Positions 34,947 through 43,174 of a stretch of 64,000 nucleotides of DNA are shown here, piece by piece. This DNA comes from an uncultured Bacteroidales bacterium (GTDB lineage: Bacteria; Bacteroidota; Bacteroidia; Bacteroidales; Bacteroidaceae): the NCBI GenBank assembly GCA_902772585.1, contig CACYBB010000008.1, positions 60,677 to 124,676 on the forward strand, written 5' to 3'. Within the stretch, counting starts at the first letter, position 1, and every line of letters starts with the position of its first letter. The notes below the pieces were generated by a model. That model saw only the letters and a program-made list of their open reading frames with translations. It was not told the origin of the DNA and did not search any database. Both the position numbers and the translations under genes were made by a program.

Positions 34947-35540
34947 ATGGGAGAAATTCAAATTCAGAAGGTTCAGCGTACTGTCCAGGTGAAGGACGCT
35001 GACAACAAGCGCAAGAAGGTTCAGAAGACCTACGGTAAGATTATCTATCGCAAGACCCTGTCGCTGGATGACATGGCGGAGCACATCATGAAGCACGGCT
35101 CTGTGTACACTGAGGATGTGGTCATCGGTGTCATCACCAAGCTGAAGACCTGCATGCAGGAGATGCTGGCAGATGGTCACAAGGTGAAGCTGGACGGCAT
35201 CGGTACACTCTACCCCACTCTGACCAGCGAGGGCGTGGAGGATGCCAAGGACTACAGCCCCTCAGAGAATATCACTCGTGTAGGCATCGCATTCCTGGCC
35301 GACCAGAGCCGCAAGTCCATGTACAAAGCTCGCTCTATGCGCGACGCAGTGAGCCTGAGCACCAAGCTGTACAGCGAACTGACGGGAGAAGATGAGGGAC
35401 TCACCCCCAGCCCCTCTCCTAGCGGCGAGGGGAGCAGTAACACTGGCAACGGCAACACAGGCGGTAACCAAGGTGGTAACACCGGAGGTAACGGTGGTGG
35501 CGGTAACGAACCAGGCGGGGACGGAAATGACCAGAACTGA
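34947..35540 (+). CDS. HU-like DNA-binding protein with Gly/Asn-rich tail
   Basis: 197 residues: an HU/IHF-type fold (about 25-125) of the HU-HIG kind common in Bacteroidota, with KVKLDGIGTLYP at the beta turn, then a disordered tail (about 150-197) of Gly, Asn and Pro. The tail begins with LTPSPSPSGEGS, encoded by a CCCCTC/GAGGGG palindrome (35400-35434) of a type usually found between genes. Members of this family are commonly followed by a smalltalk peptide, as here. The function is not established; DNA binding is inferred. Confidence 0.8.
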   Translation: MGEIQIQKVQRTVQVKDADNKRKKVQKTYGKIIYRKTLSLDDMAEHIMKHGSVYTEDVVIGVITKLKTCMQEMLADGHKVKLDGIGTLYPTLTSEGVEDAKDYSPSENITRVGIAFLADQSRKSMYKARSMRDAVSLSTKLYSELTGEDEGLTPSPSPSGEGSSNTGNGNTGGNQGGNTGGNGGGGNEPGGDGNDQN

Positions 35541-35679
35541 TGTCTGATGTAAGATGGCTGAGGGCTGATGTCTGAGGACTGAGGCCCCAGCCTCTTAAAA
35601 CTCAAAACTTGAAATTATGAAGAAAAACGAATGTGTAATTTAAGAAACGAATTACCATAATAGATCATAATATTTTTAA

Positions 35680-35720
35680 GAAACGAATTTTCCTAATTAA
35701 TTTTAATTTGGACCACGAAT
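35680..35720 (-). repeat. Dispersed 40-bp repeat, copy C (inverted)
   Basis: Minus-strand match to copies A and B: ATTCGTGGTCCAAATTA, then AATTAGGAAAATTCGTTTC. A partial copy starts at 35644. The 35541-35836 spacer consists of these repeats plus a GATGTCTGA-type short tandem repeat (35541-35580). Confidence 0.7.
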
Positions 35721-35789
35721 GCAACGCCACACTCTGCTTGCAGAGAATTTCTCTAATTATAATTTTAAGCATCAACATTGAATTAAAAT

Positions 35790-35822
35790 AATTTGTGGAT
35801 AAAATTAGGGCAGATTCGTTTC
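35790..35822 (+). repeat. Dispersed 40-bp repeat, copy D
   Basis: ATTTGTGGATAAAATTAGGGCAGATTCGTTTC, the plus orientation, ends 14 bp before the smalltalk ATG. Confidence 0.65.
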
Positions 35823-35836
35823 AAAAAAAAAAGAGT

Positions 35837-35953
35837 ATGAAGAAGAATAGTATTATTGAGGTGGCGGTGAAGGTCATTGTAGCCGCACTCACAGCGTTCC
35901 TGACGGCCGTCACTACGACCTCGTGTATGGGACATGGACCAGTCACTTTTTAA
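35837..35953 (+). CDS. Smalltalk-family peptide
   Basis: 38 residues: MKKNSIIEVAVKVIVAALTA is the first half, followed by FLTAVTTTSC, a membrane helix ending in Ser-Cys as in a lipoprotein signal. This is the form of Bacteroidales smalltalk proteins, which lie between an HU-like gene and an N-acetylmuramoyl-L-alanine amidase. The HU-like partner is upstream, but the amidase is missing; a lipoprotein gene follows instead. Role unknown in the family. Confidence 0.8.
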   Translation: MKKNSIIEVAVKVIVAALTAFLTAVTTTSCMGHGPVTF

Positions 35954-35965
35954 AGTGAAAGATAA

Positions 35966-36012
35966 TTGGGACTGCCAAAATTTGGTGGTCCCAATATTTA
36001 TTCGTACCTTCG
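35966..36012 (+). promoter_or_regulatory. Promoter with overlapping palindrome, near-leaderless
   Basis: TTTG (35981-35984), 20 bp, TACCTTCG (36005-36012). A 14-bp imperfect palindrome (arms 35966-35979 and 35981-35994) covers the -33 element and could be an operator or the terminator of the smalltalk gene. The ATG at 36021 is only 8 bp after the -7 element, so the leader would be nearly absent. Confidence 0.65.
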
Positions 36013-36020
36013 CCAGCGTT

Positions 36021-36410
36021 ATGAAGAAACTATGGATCATTATAGCAGTAGCGCTGATGGTTACTGCTTGTCAGGAGTCGCTGGAGGACCGTTGCCAGCG
36101 CGAGGCTAAGGAGTTTACGGAGAGGGCTTGTCCGCGACATATAGACACGGAGATAGTGCTGGACAGTATGACGTTCGACAAGGAGAGTCATACCATTGGC
36201 TACTGCTATACGCTGCAGGGCTCGCTGGACAATCCGCAGAGGGTTGACAAGACAAAATTCAGCGAGGTGTTGCTTCTGGAAGTGAAGAACTCGACGAATA
36301 TCAAGCTCTACAAGGATGCAGGCTACTCGTTCCGCTACACGTACTATTCAGAAAAGAATAGCGGAACGAAGCTCTTTGAAGCAACGTTCCGCGAAAAAGA
36401 CTACCAGTAA
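36021..36410 (+). CDS. Small lipoprotein
   Basis: 129 residues from ATG 36021; the longer frame from 35934 lies upstream of the promoter and is not used. The signal peptide MKKLWIIIAVALMVTAC has lipidated Cys17. The mature part has pairs of cysteines (CQREAKEFTERAC, CYTLQG) and a beta-rich region, family not recognised. It is convergent with yebC and separated from it by a perfect hairpin. Confidence 0.7.
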   Translation: MKKLWIIIAVALMVTACQESLEDRCQREAKEFTERACPRHIDTEIVLDSMTFDKESHTIGYCYTLQGSLDNPQRVDKTKFSEVLLLEVKNSTNIKLYKDAGYSFRYTYYSEKNSGTKLFEATFREKDYQ

Positions 36411-36435
36411 TTGTCGTTGACAAAATCAACGACAA
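36411..36435. terminator. Hairpin between convergent genes
   Basis: Perfect 10-bp stem TTGTCGTTGA/TCAACGACAA with a CAAAA loop, directly after the lipoprotein stop codon. No T-run follows on either strand, so the terminator call is moderate. Confidence 0.5.
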
Positions 36436-36441
36436 CACTGG

Positions 36442-37179
36442 TTATTCCTCGATACCCTCGGGTTTCATGTTGGTGTAAACGGTCTGAACATCGTCGAAGT
36501 CCTCGAGCTTCTCAATCATCTTGTCGATGGTCTCGCGCTCCTCAGGAGTAACGTCCTTCAGGTCGTTAGGAATGCGGGTGAACTCAGCACCGGTCACCTC
36601 GAAACCGTTCTCCTCCAAGTGCTTCTGGATGGCACCGAAGCTTGAGGGGTCGCCATAGATGGTGATTGAATTTTCTTCCTCGTCCTCGTCGTACTCATCC
36701 TCTACACCGTAGTCAATCAGGTCGAGAATCATCTCGTCCATATCCAGACCGTCGGTCTTCTTGAAGGTGAACACGCACTTGTGGTCGAACAGGAACGACA
36801 GCGAGCCCTGAGTACCCAGGTTGCCGTTGAACTTGTTGAACACTGAACGAACGTCACCAACGGTACGGGTAGTGTTGTCGGTCAGGGTGTCGACGAAGAT
36901 AGCAACTCCGTGAGGACCATATCCCTCGTAAGTTACTTCCTTGTAGTCGCTCTGGTCCTTACCCATAGCGTTCTTGATGGCACGCTCGATGTTGTCCTTC
37001 GGCATGTTCTCGCGCTTGGCATTGGCGATGATAGCACGCAGTGCAGGGTTCATGTCGGGCTCTGGACCACCAGCCTTTACGGCAATGGCAATCTGCTTAC
37101 CAATCTTGGTGAATGTCTTGGCCATGTGGCCCCATCTCTTCAATTTCGCAGCTTTGCGATATTCAAATGCTCTTCCCAT
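36442..37179 (-). CDS. yebC: YebC/PmpR-family protein
   Basis: Conserved protein of the TACO1/YebC family, known either as a DNA-binding regulator or as a factor that helps translate difficult motifs. The 245-residue product shows MGRAFEYRKAAKLKRWG, GPEPDMNPALRAII, AKRENMPKDNIERAI and the Asp/Glu-rich EYDEDEEEN segment. It is downstream of pheT with a 215-bp spacer that holds only short repeats. Confidence 0.92.
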   Translation of the reverse strand: MGRAFEYRKAAKLKRWGHMAKTFTKIGKQIAIAVKAGGPEPDMNPALRAIIANAKRENMPKDNIERAIKNAMGKDQSDYKEVTYEGYGPHGVAIFVDTLTDNTTRTVGDVRSVFNKFNGNLGTQGSLSFLFDHKCVFTFKKTDGLDMDEMILDLIDYGVEDEYDEDEEENSITIYGDPSSFGAIQKHLEENGFEVTGAEFTRIPNDLKDVTPEERETIDKMIEKLEDFDDVQTVYTNMKPEGIEE

Positions 37180-37183
37180 TGTT

Positions 37184-37394
37184 TAATTTTACTATTTTAC
37201 TATTTCACAATTTTACTATTTAATACTCTCAAGATGCTTACGAGTGCTTACAACAGACCAATTGCCCTTCCAGATATTGTCTCAGGCATACTATCGACCA
37301 TTTTGATAACCCTTATCGAGAATCTTTTGAATCTATCCTTCAACTCAAGCTCGGTCATACCAATAGTCAAATAGTAAATGGTCAAATAGTCAAA
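37184..37394. repeat. Short tandem repeats in the pheT/yebC spacer
   Basis: AAATAGTAAA-type copies (minus strand, 37184-37225) adjoin the yebC start. AAATAGTCAAATAGT copies (37362-37394) adjoin the pheT stop. Nothing else is seen between. Confidence 0.65.
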
Positions 37395-39848
37395 TCATCG
37401 AAGCTCGGCATTGAGCTGCTTCTTCAGGTTCTGAATCAACTTCTGCATAATTGCTTCAATCTGCTTGTCGCCCATGGTCTTTTCGGGGTCTTGCAGGATG
37501 AAGTTGACGGCATAGGACTTCTTGCCAGCAGGCAGCTTGTCACCCTCATAGACGTCGAAGAGCTCGACTTTCTTCAGGAACTTCTTCTCGGTCTGACGAG
37601 CGATGTCCTCAATCTGCTGGAACTCGACGCTCTTGTCGATGAGCAAAGCGAGGTCGCGGCTCACTGACGGGAACTTGGGAATGTCGGTGAACTCCACCTT
37701 CTGCTTGCGGATGACCTTCATCAGCGCAGTCCAGTTGAGCTCGGCATAATACACAGGGGTATCGATGTCGAACTTCTTCTGCAGCTTCTTGGTCAGCACA
37801 CCCAGTTCGATGAGCTTCTTGCCACCACGATTCTCGATGGTCAGACCAGCAGAGAAGATAGCGTTCTCACTCTTCTTGCGCACCAACATACCTGGCTGCA
37901 CACCGATGCGAGCAAGGATGTTATCTACGTGAGCATCGAGCTCGGCAAATGACGTGTCCTCGTTGGCATGAGCCCACGAACCCTCTACACGCTTACCTGT
38001 CAGCCACAATGCCATGTGATACTGCTCCTTATAGGCCTGCATGGGGTCGTCCTGATTCTCCTTGGCGGGATCGAAACTATAGACGTTGCCGAATTCGAAG
38101 AAACGGCAGTTGGGGTTCTTGCGCTTTACGTTGTGTTCGACGCTCTCCAAACCGCCATACAGCAGGGTGCCACGCATCACGTTGAGGTCGCTGCTGAGGG
38201 GGTTCATGATGTGAACCAGCTGAGCCTGCTGCTCTTCTGCATAGTAGGCGGCCTTGGTCAGCGAGTTGTTCAGGATTTCGTTGAAGCCGGCACCTACCAA
38301 CTGCTCTGAAACGAGGTTGGCCAACTTGTGCTTCTGGTCTTCATCGCCCTTGATGACGAGGCTGGACTTCAACTGCGTGGGAATCTCCACATTGTTATAG
38401 CCGTAGATGCGCAGGATGTCTTCCACCACGTCGCAAGGACGCTGCACATCGACACGATATGCGGGAACTTCGAGCTTCAGACCCTCGGCACTCTCGCTGA
38501 GCACCTTCATCTCCAAAGAGTCGCAAATGCTCTTGATGGTCTCGACGGGAATGTCCTTACCCACCAGCGAGTGAACATAGCTGTACTGGAGGTCAACAAC
38601 GGCGTTCTCCATCTTCTCAGGATAAACGTCCTTGATTTCCATAGACACCTTACCGCCAGCCAGTTCCTTGCAAAGCAGGGCGGCATATTTCAGTGCGTCA
38701 ATCACACCATTGGGATCGATGCCGCGCTCGAAACGGAACGATGCATCGGTGCTCAGACCATGACGGCGAGCTGACTTACGAATCCATGTGGGATGGAAGT
38801 AAGCACTCTCGAGCACGACGTTCTTCGTGGTCTCGTAGGTACCACTACCCTTTCCACCAAACACACCAGCAATACACATGGGCTCCTCGGCATTGCAGAT
38901 AGCAAGGTCGCGGTCAGAGAGCTTGTGCTCCTCACCATCGAGCGTCACAAACGGTGTGCCTTCGGGCATGGTCTTCACCACAATCTTGTGACCCTTCACC
39001 ATATCGGCATCGAAGCAATGCAGGGGCTGACCCAACGCCATCATCACGTAGTTGGTGATGTCGACAATGTTGTTAATCGGACGTAATCCGATTACGCTCA
39101 GCTTGTTCTTCAGCCATTCAGGACTCTCCTTCACCTCGCAGTCGGTGATGCTGACGCAAGCGTAGCGCTTGCAGGCCTCCGTGTTCTCGATGACCACGTC
39201 GATGGGGAGATCGTGGTTGTCAGCGGCAAAACCGCTGACAACGGGCTTGTGGGTAGCCGTCTTGTAGCCGTTCTGCTTCAACCAGGCATAGAGGTCGCGA
39301 GCAACACCCCAGTGAGACAGCGCGTCGGCACGGTTGGCAGTGATGTCAACCTCGATGAGCCAGTCGCTCTCCAAGTGGTAATACTCGGCGGCAGGTGTGC
39401 CAACAACAGCGTCCTCAGGCAGAACGATGATGCCAGCATGGTCAGTACCGATACCAATCTCGTCCTCGGCACAAATCATACCCAGCGACTCGACGCCACG
39501 CAGCTTCGACTTCTTGATGACAAACTCCTTGTCGCCATCATAGAGCACACAGCCCAAATCGGCCACGATGACCTTCTGGCCAGCAGCCACATTGGGAGCG
39601 CCACAGACAATCTGCTGGGGTTCGCCCTTGCCTAAATCAACGGTAGTTACATGCAAATGGTCTGAATCGGGGTGCATCTCGCACGTGAGCACTTTACCAA
39701 CGTAAAGACCCTTCAGACCGCCCTTAATACTTTGTACTTCTTCGAGTGCGTCAACCTCCAGACCTGTCGATGTCAAAGCATCGCACACCTCCTGCGGGGT
39801 GAGGTCGAAATCAACGTACTCCTTTAACCATTTATACGATATATTCAT
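37395..39848 (-). CDS. pheT: Phenylalanyl-tRNA synthetase beta subunit
   Basis: Beta chain of the alpha2beta2 enzyme that charges tRNA-Phe. 817 residues from ATG 39848 (MNISYKWLKEYV); the frame extends 51 codons upstream past the promoter and is not used. Domains in order: OB-fold tRNA-binding domain (about 40-150), B3/B4 editing domain (about 210-370), B5 DNA-binding-like domain (about 400-475), catalytic-like domain, and FDX-ACB at the C terminus (about 720-815). Full length and intact. pheS is not adjacent. Confidence 0.95.
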   Translation of the reverse strand: MNISYKWLKEYVDFDLTPQEVCDALTSTGLEVDALEEVQSIKGGLKGLYVGKVLTCEMHPDSDHLHVTTVDLGKGEPQQIVCGAPNVAAGQKVIVADLGCVLYDGDKEFVIKKSKLRGVESLGMICAEDEIGIGTDHAGIIVLPEDAVVGTPAAEYYHLESDWLIEVDITANRADALSHWGVARDLYAWLKQNGYKTATHKPVVSGFAADNHDLPIDVVIENTEACKRYACVSITDCEVKESPEWLKNKLSVIGLRPINNIVDITNYVMMALGQPLHCFDADMVKGHKIVVKTMPEGTPFVTLDGEEHKLSDRDLAICNAEEPMCIAGVFGGKGSGTYETTKNVVLESAYFHPTWIRKSARRHGLSTDASFRFERGIDPNGVIDALKYAALLCKELAGGKVSMEIKDVYPEKMENAVVDLQYSYVHSLVGKDIPVETIKSICDSLEMKVLSESAEGLKLEVPAYRVDVQRPCDVVEDILRIYGYNNVEIPTQLKSSLVIKGDEDQKHKLANLVSEQLVGAGFNEILNNSLTKAAYYAEEQQAQLVHIMNPLSSDLNVMRGTLLYGGLESVEHNVKRKNPNCRFFEFGNVYSFDPAKENQDDPMQAYKEQYHMALWLTGKRVEGSWAHANEDTSFAELDAHVDNILARIGVQPGMLVRKKSENAIFSAGLTIENRGGKKLIELGVLTKKLQKKFDIDTPVYYAELNWTALMKVIRKQKVEFTDIPKFPSVSRDLALLIDKSVEFQQIEDIARQTEKKFLKKVELFDVYEGDKLPAGKKSYAVNFILQDPEKTMGDKQIEAIMQKLIQNLKKQLNAELR

Positions 39849-39882
39849 TGCAATGAAATTATAATTTCCTAAAAATCGCGTG

Positions 39883-39914
39883 CAAAAGTACAAAAAAAAA
39901 TCGAGCCCACCAAA
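39883..39914 (-). promoter_or_regulatory. Promoter of pheT
   Basis: Minus strand: TTTG (39911-39914), 20 bp, TACTTTTG (39883-39890). The -33 element lies in the loop of the upstream terminator. Confidence 0.7.
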
Positions 39915-39924
39915 AGGTGAGCCC
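39892..39924 (-). terminator. Terminator of the bat/PAP2 operon
   Basis: Minus strand: 9-bp stem with two G-U pairs (39916-39924 with 39903-39911), AAAA loop on the plus strand, followed by GATTTTTTTTT. It overlaps the pheT promoter. Confidence 0.75.
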
Positions 39925-39937
39925 ATTTTCTTTATTT

Positions 39938-40582
39938 CTACAACGCTGCCTTCACGAATGCAAAGAGAATGGTCAGACAAAGGATGCCAATTGGTACCCA
40001 TAAGTGACGCATTTCGTAACGGGCAGGAACGGTGAAGCGGCAGTAGAGACGATAGACGCCATAGCCCACGAGCGCACCCCAGAGAAGACCCACGGTGATG
40101 TCGCCAGGATAGTGGACACCCAGATATAATCGTGTCCAGCAGTTGATGAGCGACCAGCCCACCATGAAGCAGACAAAAAGGCGATGGCGCATCAGCAACG
40201 AGAAGAACAGCGCTATGGAGAACGTATTGGCTGCATGGGCCGAGAAGAAACCATAGTTGCCACCACGATAGTCATTGACAACATCGACCAGCGCCCCAAT
40301 CTGAGGGTCATGGGTAGGACGCCAGCGAGCCACCAAGGGTTTGACAATGGTATCGTCGATGGTGCCTGCCAACAGTACACACAGTCCGGCAGCAGCCAGA
40401 ATGAACAGGATTTCGCGCCAGTTAGGTTTGTGCGTCATCAGCACCACGTAGAAGAGTCCCAGATAGAGGGGAATCCACGTCTTGGCGTTGGTCAGCGTCA
40501 GGACGACATAATCCAGAAATACCGAGTCGCTGCCATTGACCATCAGCAGCAGTTGCTTGTCAAACTGAATGATTTCTTCCAT
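39938..40582 (-). CDS. PAP2-family membrane phosphatase
   Basis: Lipid phosphatase fold, probably removing phosphate from undecaprenyl pyrophosphate, phosphatidylglycerol phosphate or lipid A. The 214 residues have five to six membrane helices. The three catalytic segments are KPLVARWRP (KxxxxxxRP), FFSAHAANTF (in place of PSGH) and RLYLGVHYPGDI (with the nucleophilic His and Asp). It lies 3 bp after the batD-batE fusion and is the last gene of that transcript. Confidence 0.88.
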   Translation of the reverse strand: MEEIIQFDKQLLLMVNGSDSVFLDYVVLTLTNAKTWIPLYLGLFYVVLMTHKPNWREILFILAAAGLCVLLAGTIDDTIVKPLVARWRPTHDPQIGALVDVVNDYRGGNYGFFSAHAANTFSIALFFSLLMRHRLFVCFMVGWSLINCWTRLYLGVHYPGDITVGLLWGALVGYGVYRLYCRFTVPARYEMRHLWVPIGILCLTILFAFVKAAL

Positions 40583-40585
40583 ATC

Positions 40586-43174
40586 TTATATCACCTCAAT
40601 GTCCTTTGTCTGCAACCAGCCTTCCTTGCCATCAGCCACGCGGATTTCCTTCCAGTCGTTCATGGAGTCGTCGGTAATCGTCACCTTCGTACCCTCATGC
40701 AGGATAAACAGGTCGGTACCGTTATGGGCTGGCGTACTCTTCACATTCACAGCAGAATGGATGATGATAGCTCCTGAGCGATGCACCAAGGCCTGCTTCT
40801 GCTGGTAGGCGAAGAGGTTGCTCAGCGCAAAGGTCAACAGCAAGAGGATGCCACCAAAGAAGCCCAACTTGCGAAGCCATATCCTGTCGCTAAACAGATA
40901 GAGTAACGCGAGGATGAGGGCCACAACCAACGACACGATAGCCGTACGTGCCCACCCATCGACACTCATCAGATTGACCAGCGAGCGGTACCACGTGACG
41001 AAGAACATCTCAGACTCAGGGACAATCTTATCGATGGTCTTGGAACGTGCCAACTGCAGGTTCAGACGCACATCACGATCGCCAGGCGACAACAGCAAGG
41101 CACGCTCATAGTTCAGCACGGCACGCGTCATATCGTCCATGCGGTAGTAGCAGTTGCCGAGGTTGTAATAGAGGTCTGGCGAGATGCCTTTTTTCAGGAG
41201 TGCCTCATACTCGTGGGCAGCCTGCTGATAGTGCTCGGCAGCATAGAGACTGTCAGCACTGGCCTTCGTTGCCTTAGTGGCTGCCATACCCGTCATGGGC
41301 ACGAGCAACAACAGCAACAAGACGGCAGTAAGTGGTGTCGTATTCTTTGACTTCTTCATCGTATTGGCTATCTGCGTAATGGCAGAGAGAGCAGCATCAT
41401 AGACCTTGTTCATGTTTCCTGTAGCATCGCCTGGGGCATAGCGGGCAAACTCGCACTCGTCGAGGGCACCGATAAACTGGCTGATGGTTTCGTCAGAGAC
41501 GTTATAAGCCGAGAGCTGCTGACTGATATTGTCGCGCGAGAGTTGGTCGACAGGCATATTCAGCTTATCACCAACATAGCCCCACAGGGCACGCATCACT
41601 TCGTCATAGAAGTCGCCACTCTTGCCAGCTCGCATCAACTTGGCAGCCTTCTTCAGACGTTTTACAGCCACCTTGTTGGCCTTGCCGGCACGCTGCTTGA
41701 CGAGGTTGGCATTCTCGATGGCACGCTGACGGAAGACGACAAACAACGAGATGAATATGAGCAGCAGGACACCCAACGAAACAGCATAAGCCGTAGAGCC
41801 GAAGAAGAACTCGTCGACACCATGCTGGACGGTGTTGCCTGTATGGATATAACGAATATCGTTGGCCAGTTCCTTCACGTCTTCCTGTCCGACAAACGAC
41901 GAGACGGTGGTCTGTCCGTCGCCCTTGGCAACCTTCAGCGTGAACGGTTCGGTATGCAGGGTTTTATAGGCGTGGGCCTTGGTATCGAAATAGGTATATT
42001 CGATAGCAGGAATCTCAAAGGTGCCCTGATGACGAGGCACAGCGAGGAAGTCGTAAACAATGCTGCCCTCCAAGCCATTAACCGTCAATTTGGTCTTGTC
42101 GGTAACCTTGGCATCATAGCTGTCGAAGTCCTTCGGCATCTTGACAACAGGCTGTTTGAGCAGTTTCATATTACCCACACCTGACACAACGACGCGCAGG
42201 TTGACGGGGTCGTTGGCCTTGACTTCGGTCTTGTCAATCTGGGCAGAGATATTGAACGAGCCCACACCTCCTGAGAAGTTGGCAGGGCGCTGGGGCAACG
42301 GGTCCACCTGAATGGTGATGGCAGGAGCCTTGATCTGCTTCTTCACCTCGATATAACCAGAACCACCATTGAAGAAGGCCTCAAAGGGGTCAATGTTGCG
42401 ATTCTGCATGGCAACAATACCATCGTAGGTGATAGCGGGAATCTCCAGCTTGCCAGTAGCCTGTGGGAACATGACATATTGCTGCCAGGTGACGGTACGA
42501 TACTGGCGACCATTGAAGGTCTCTATCTTGAAACTCTTCTCCTGAGGCAGGGGAACTTCGCGGGTGTAGAAGCTCTTCAGGTCGGGCATCTTACCACTCA
42601 ACTGGGTCAGTCCCACGAGGGTATATACCTTGTAGGTCAGCAGGATAGGTTCCTGTTCACGGACGTGCTGCTTGGAGGCACTGACGTGGATGAAGAGGTC
42701 GCTGCCAGAGATGGTACTGCCAGCGGGACGCAACTCACCAGTGCCCCCACTCTGCTGACGACTCTGCTGGCGACCGCCTTGCTGTGCCTGACCACTAACC
42801 TTGATGCGTATCTCGTTAGAGGTAACGGTCTTGCCATCGACAGTACAATGAGCAGGAGGAATGGTGAACGTACCATTCTTCGTAGCCACCACAATATAGG
42901 TATAGGTAACGGACGACGTACTCGACGTATGGCCGTTGACCATCTGGAAACTCGACTGCGTGGATGTACTGGGGCCCATCAGCACCTCAAACTCCTCAGG
43001 GATATTGCCTGCACGGAAACCTCGCACATCCTGGGTGTTGATAGTATAAGATAAACGGAACTGCTCACCCACAGCGACCTGTGAGGGAGCACGACCTGTA
43101 AGTGTCTGGGCTATAGCGCCCACGACCATGATTGTAAGTAATATCAGCGTAAAATATCTCTTCATGTCTGTCAT
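40586..43174 (-). CDS. BatD-BatE fusion (oxygen tolerance protein, TPR and SH3 domain)
   Basis: 862 residues. Residues 1-605 are BatD: signal peptide, repeated immunoglobulin-like domains with SSVTYTYIVVATKNGTFTIP, a membrane helix at about 455-475 and a cytoplasmic tail. At residue 606 a second signal-like segment begins (MKKSKNTTPLTAVLLLLLLV). TPR motifs with LYYNLGNCYYRMDD, two membrane helices (about 740-785) and a C-terminal SH3-like domain follow, the layout of BatE. No stop or frameshift separates the halves, so it is an in-frame fusion. The Bat system is linked to aerotolerance and envelope stress. Confidence 0.88.
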   Translation of the reverse strand: MTDMKRYFTLILLTIMVVGAIAQTLTGRAPSQVAVGEQFRLSYTINTQDVRGFRAGNIPEEFEVLMGPSTSTQSSFQMVNGHTSSTSSVTYTYIVVATKNGTFTIPPAHCTVDGKTVTSNEIRIKVSGQAQQGGRQQSRQQSGGTGELRPAGSTISGSDLFIHVSASKQHVREQEPILLTYKVYTLVGLTQLSGKMPDLKSFYTREVPLPQEKSFKIETFNGRQYRTVTWQQYVMFPQATGKLEIPAITYDGIVAMQNRNIDPFEAFFNGGSGYIEVKKQIKAPAITIQVDPLPQRPANFSGGVGSFNISAQIDKTEVKANDPVNLRVVVSGVGNMKLLKQPVVKMPKDFDSYDAKVTDKTKLTVNGLEGSIVYDFLAVPRHQGTFEIPAIEYTYFDTKAHAYKTLHTEPFTLKVAKGDGQTTVSSFVGQEDVKELANDIRYIHTGNTVQHGVDEFFFGSTAYAVSLGVLLLIFISLFVVFRQRAIENANLVKQRAGKANKVAVKRLKKAAKLMRAGKSGDFYDEVMRALWGYVGDKLNMPVDQLSRDNISQQLSAYNVSDETISQFIGALDECEFARYAPGDATGNMNKVYDAALSAITQIANTMKKSKNTTPLTAVLLLLLLVPMTGMAATKATKASADSLYAAEHYQQAAHEYEALLKKGISPDLYYNLGNCYYRMDDMTRAVLNYERALLLSPGDRDVRLNLQLARSKTIDKIVPESEMFFVTWYRSLVNLMSVDGWARTAIVSLVVALILALLYLFSDRIWLRKLGFFGGILLLLTFALSNLFAYQQKQALVHRSGAIIIHSAVNVKSTPAHNGTDLFILHEGTKVTITDDSMNDWKEIRVADGKEGWLQTKDIEVI

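Noticed and set aside
19344-36440. tRNA-Ser as the attachment site of an integrated element
   Set aside because: No repeat of the tRNA 3' end was found downstream in the window and no integrase gene is present.
39849-40001. Upstream extension of the pheT frame
   Set aside because: It includes the promoter and the preceding terminator; homologous proteins start at 39848.
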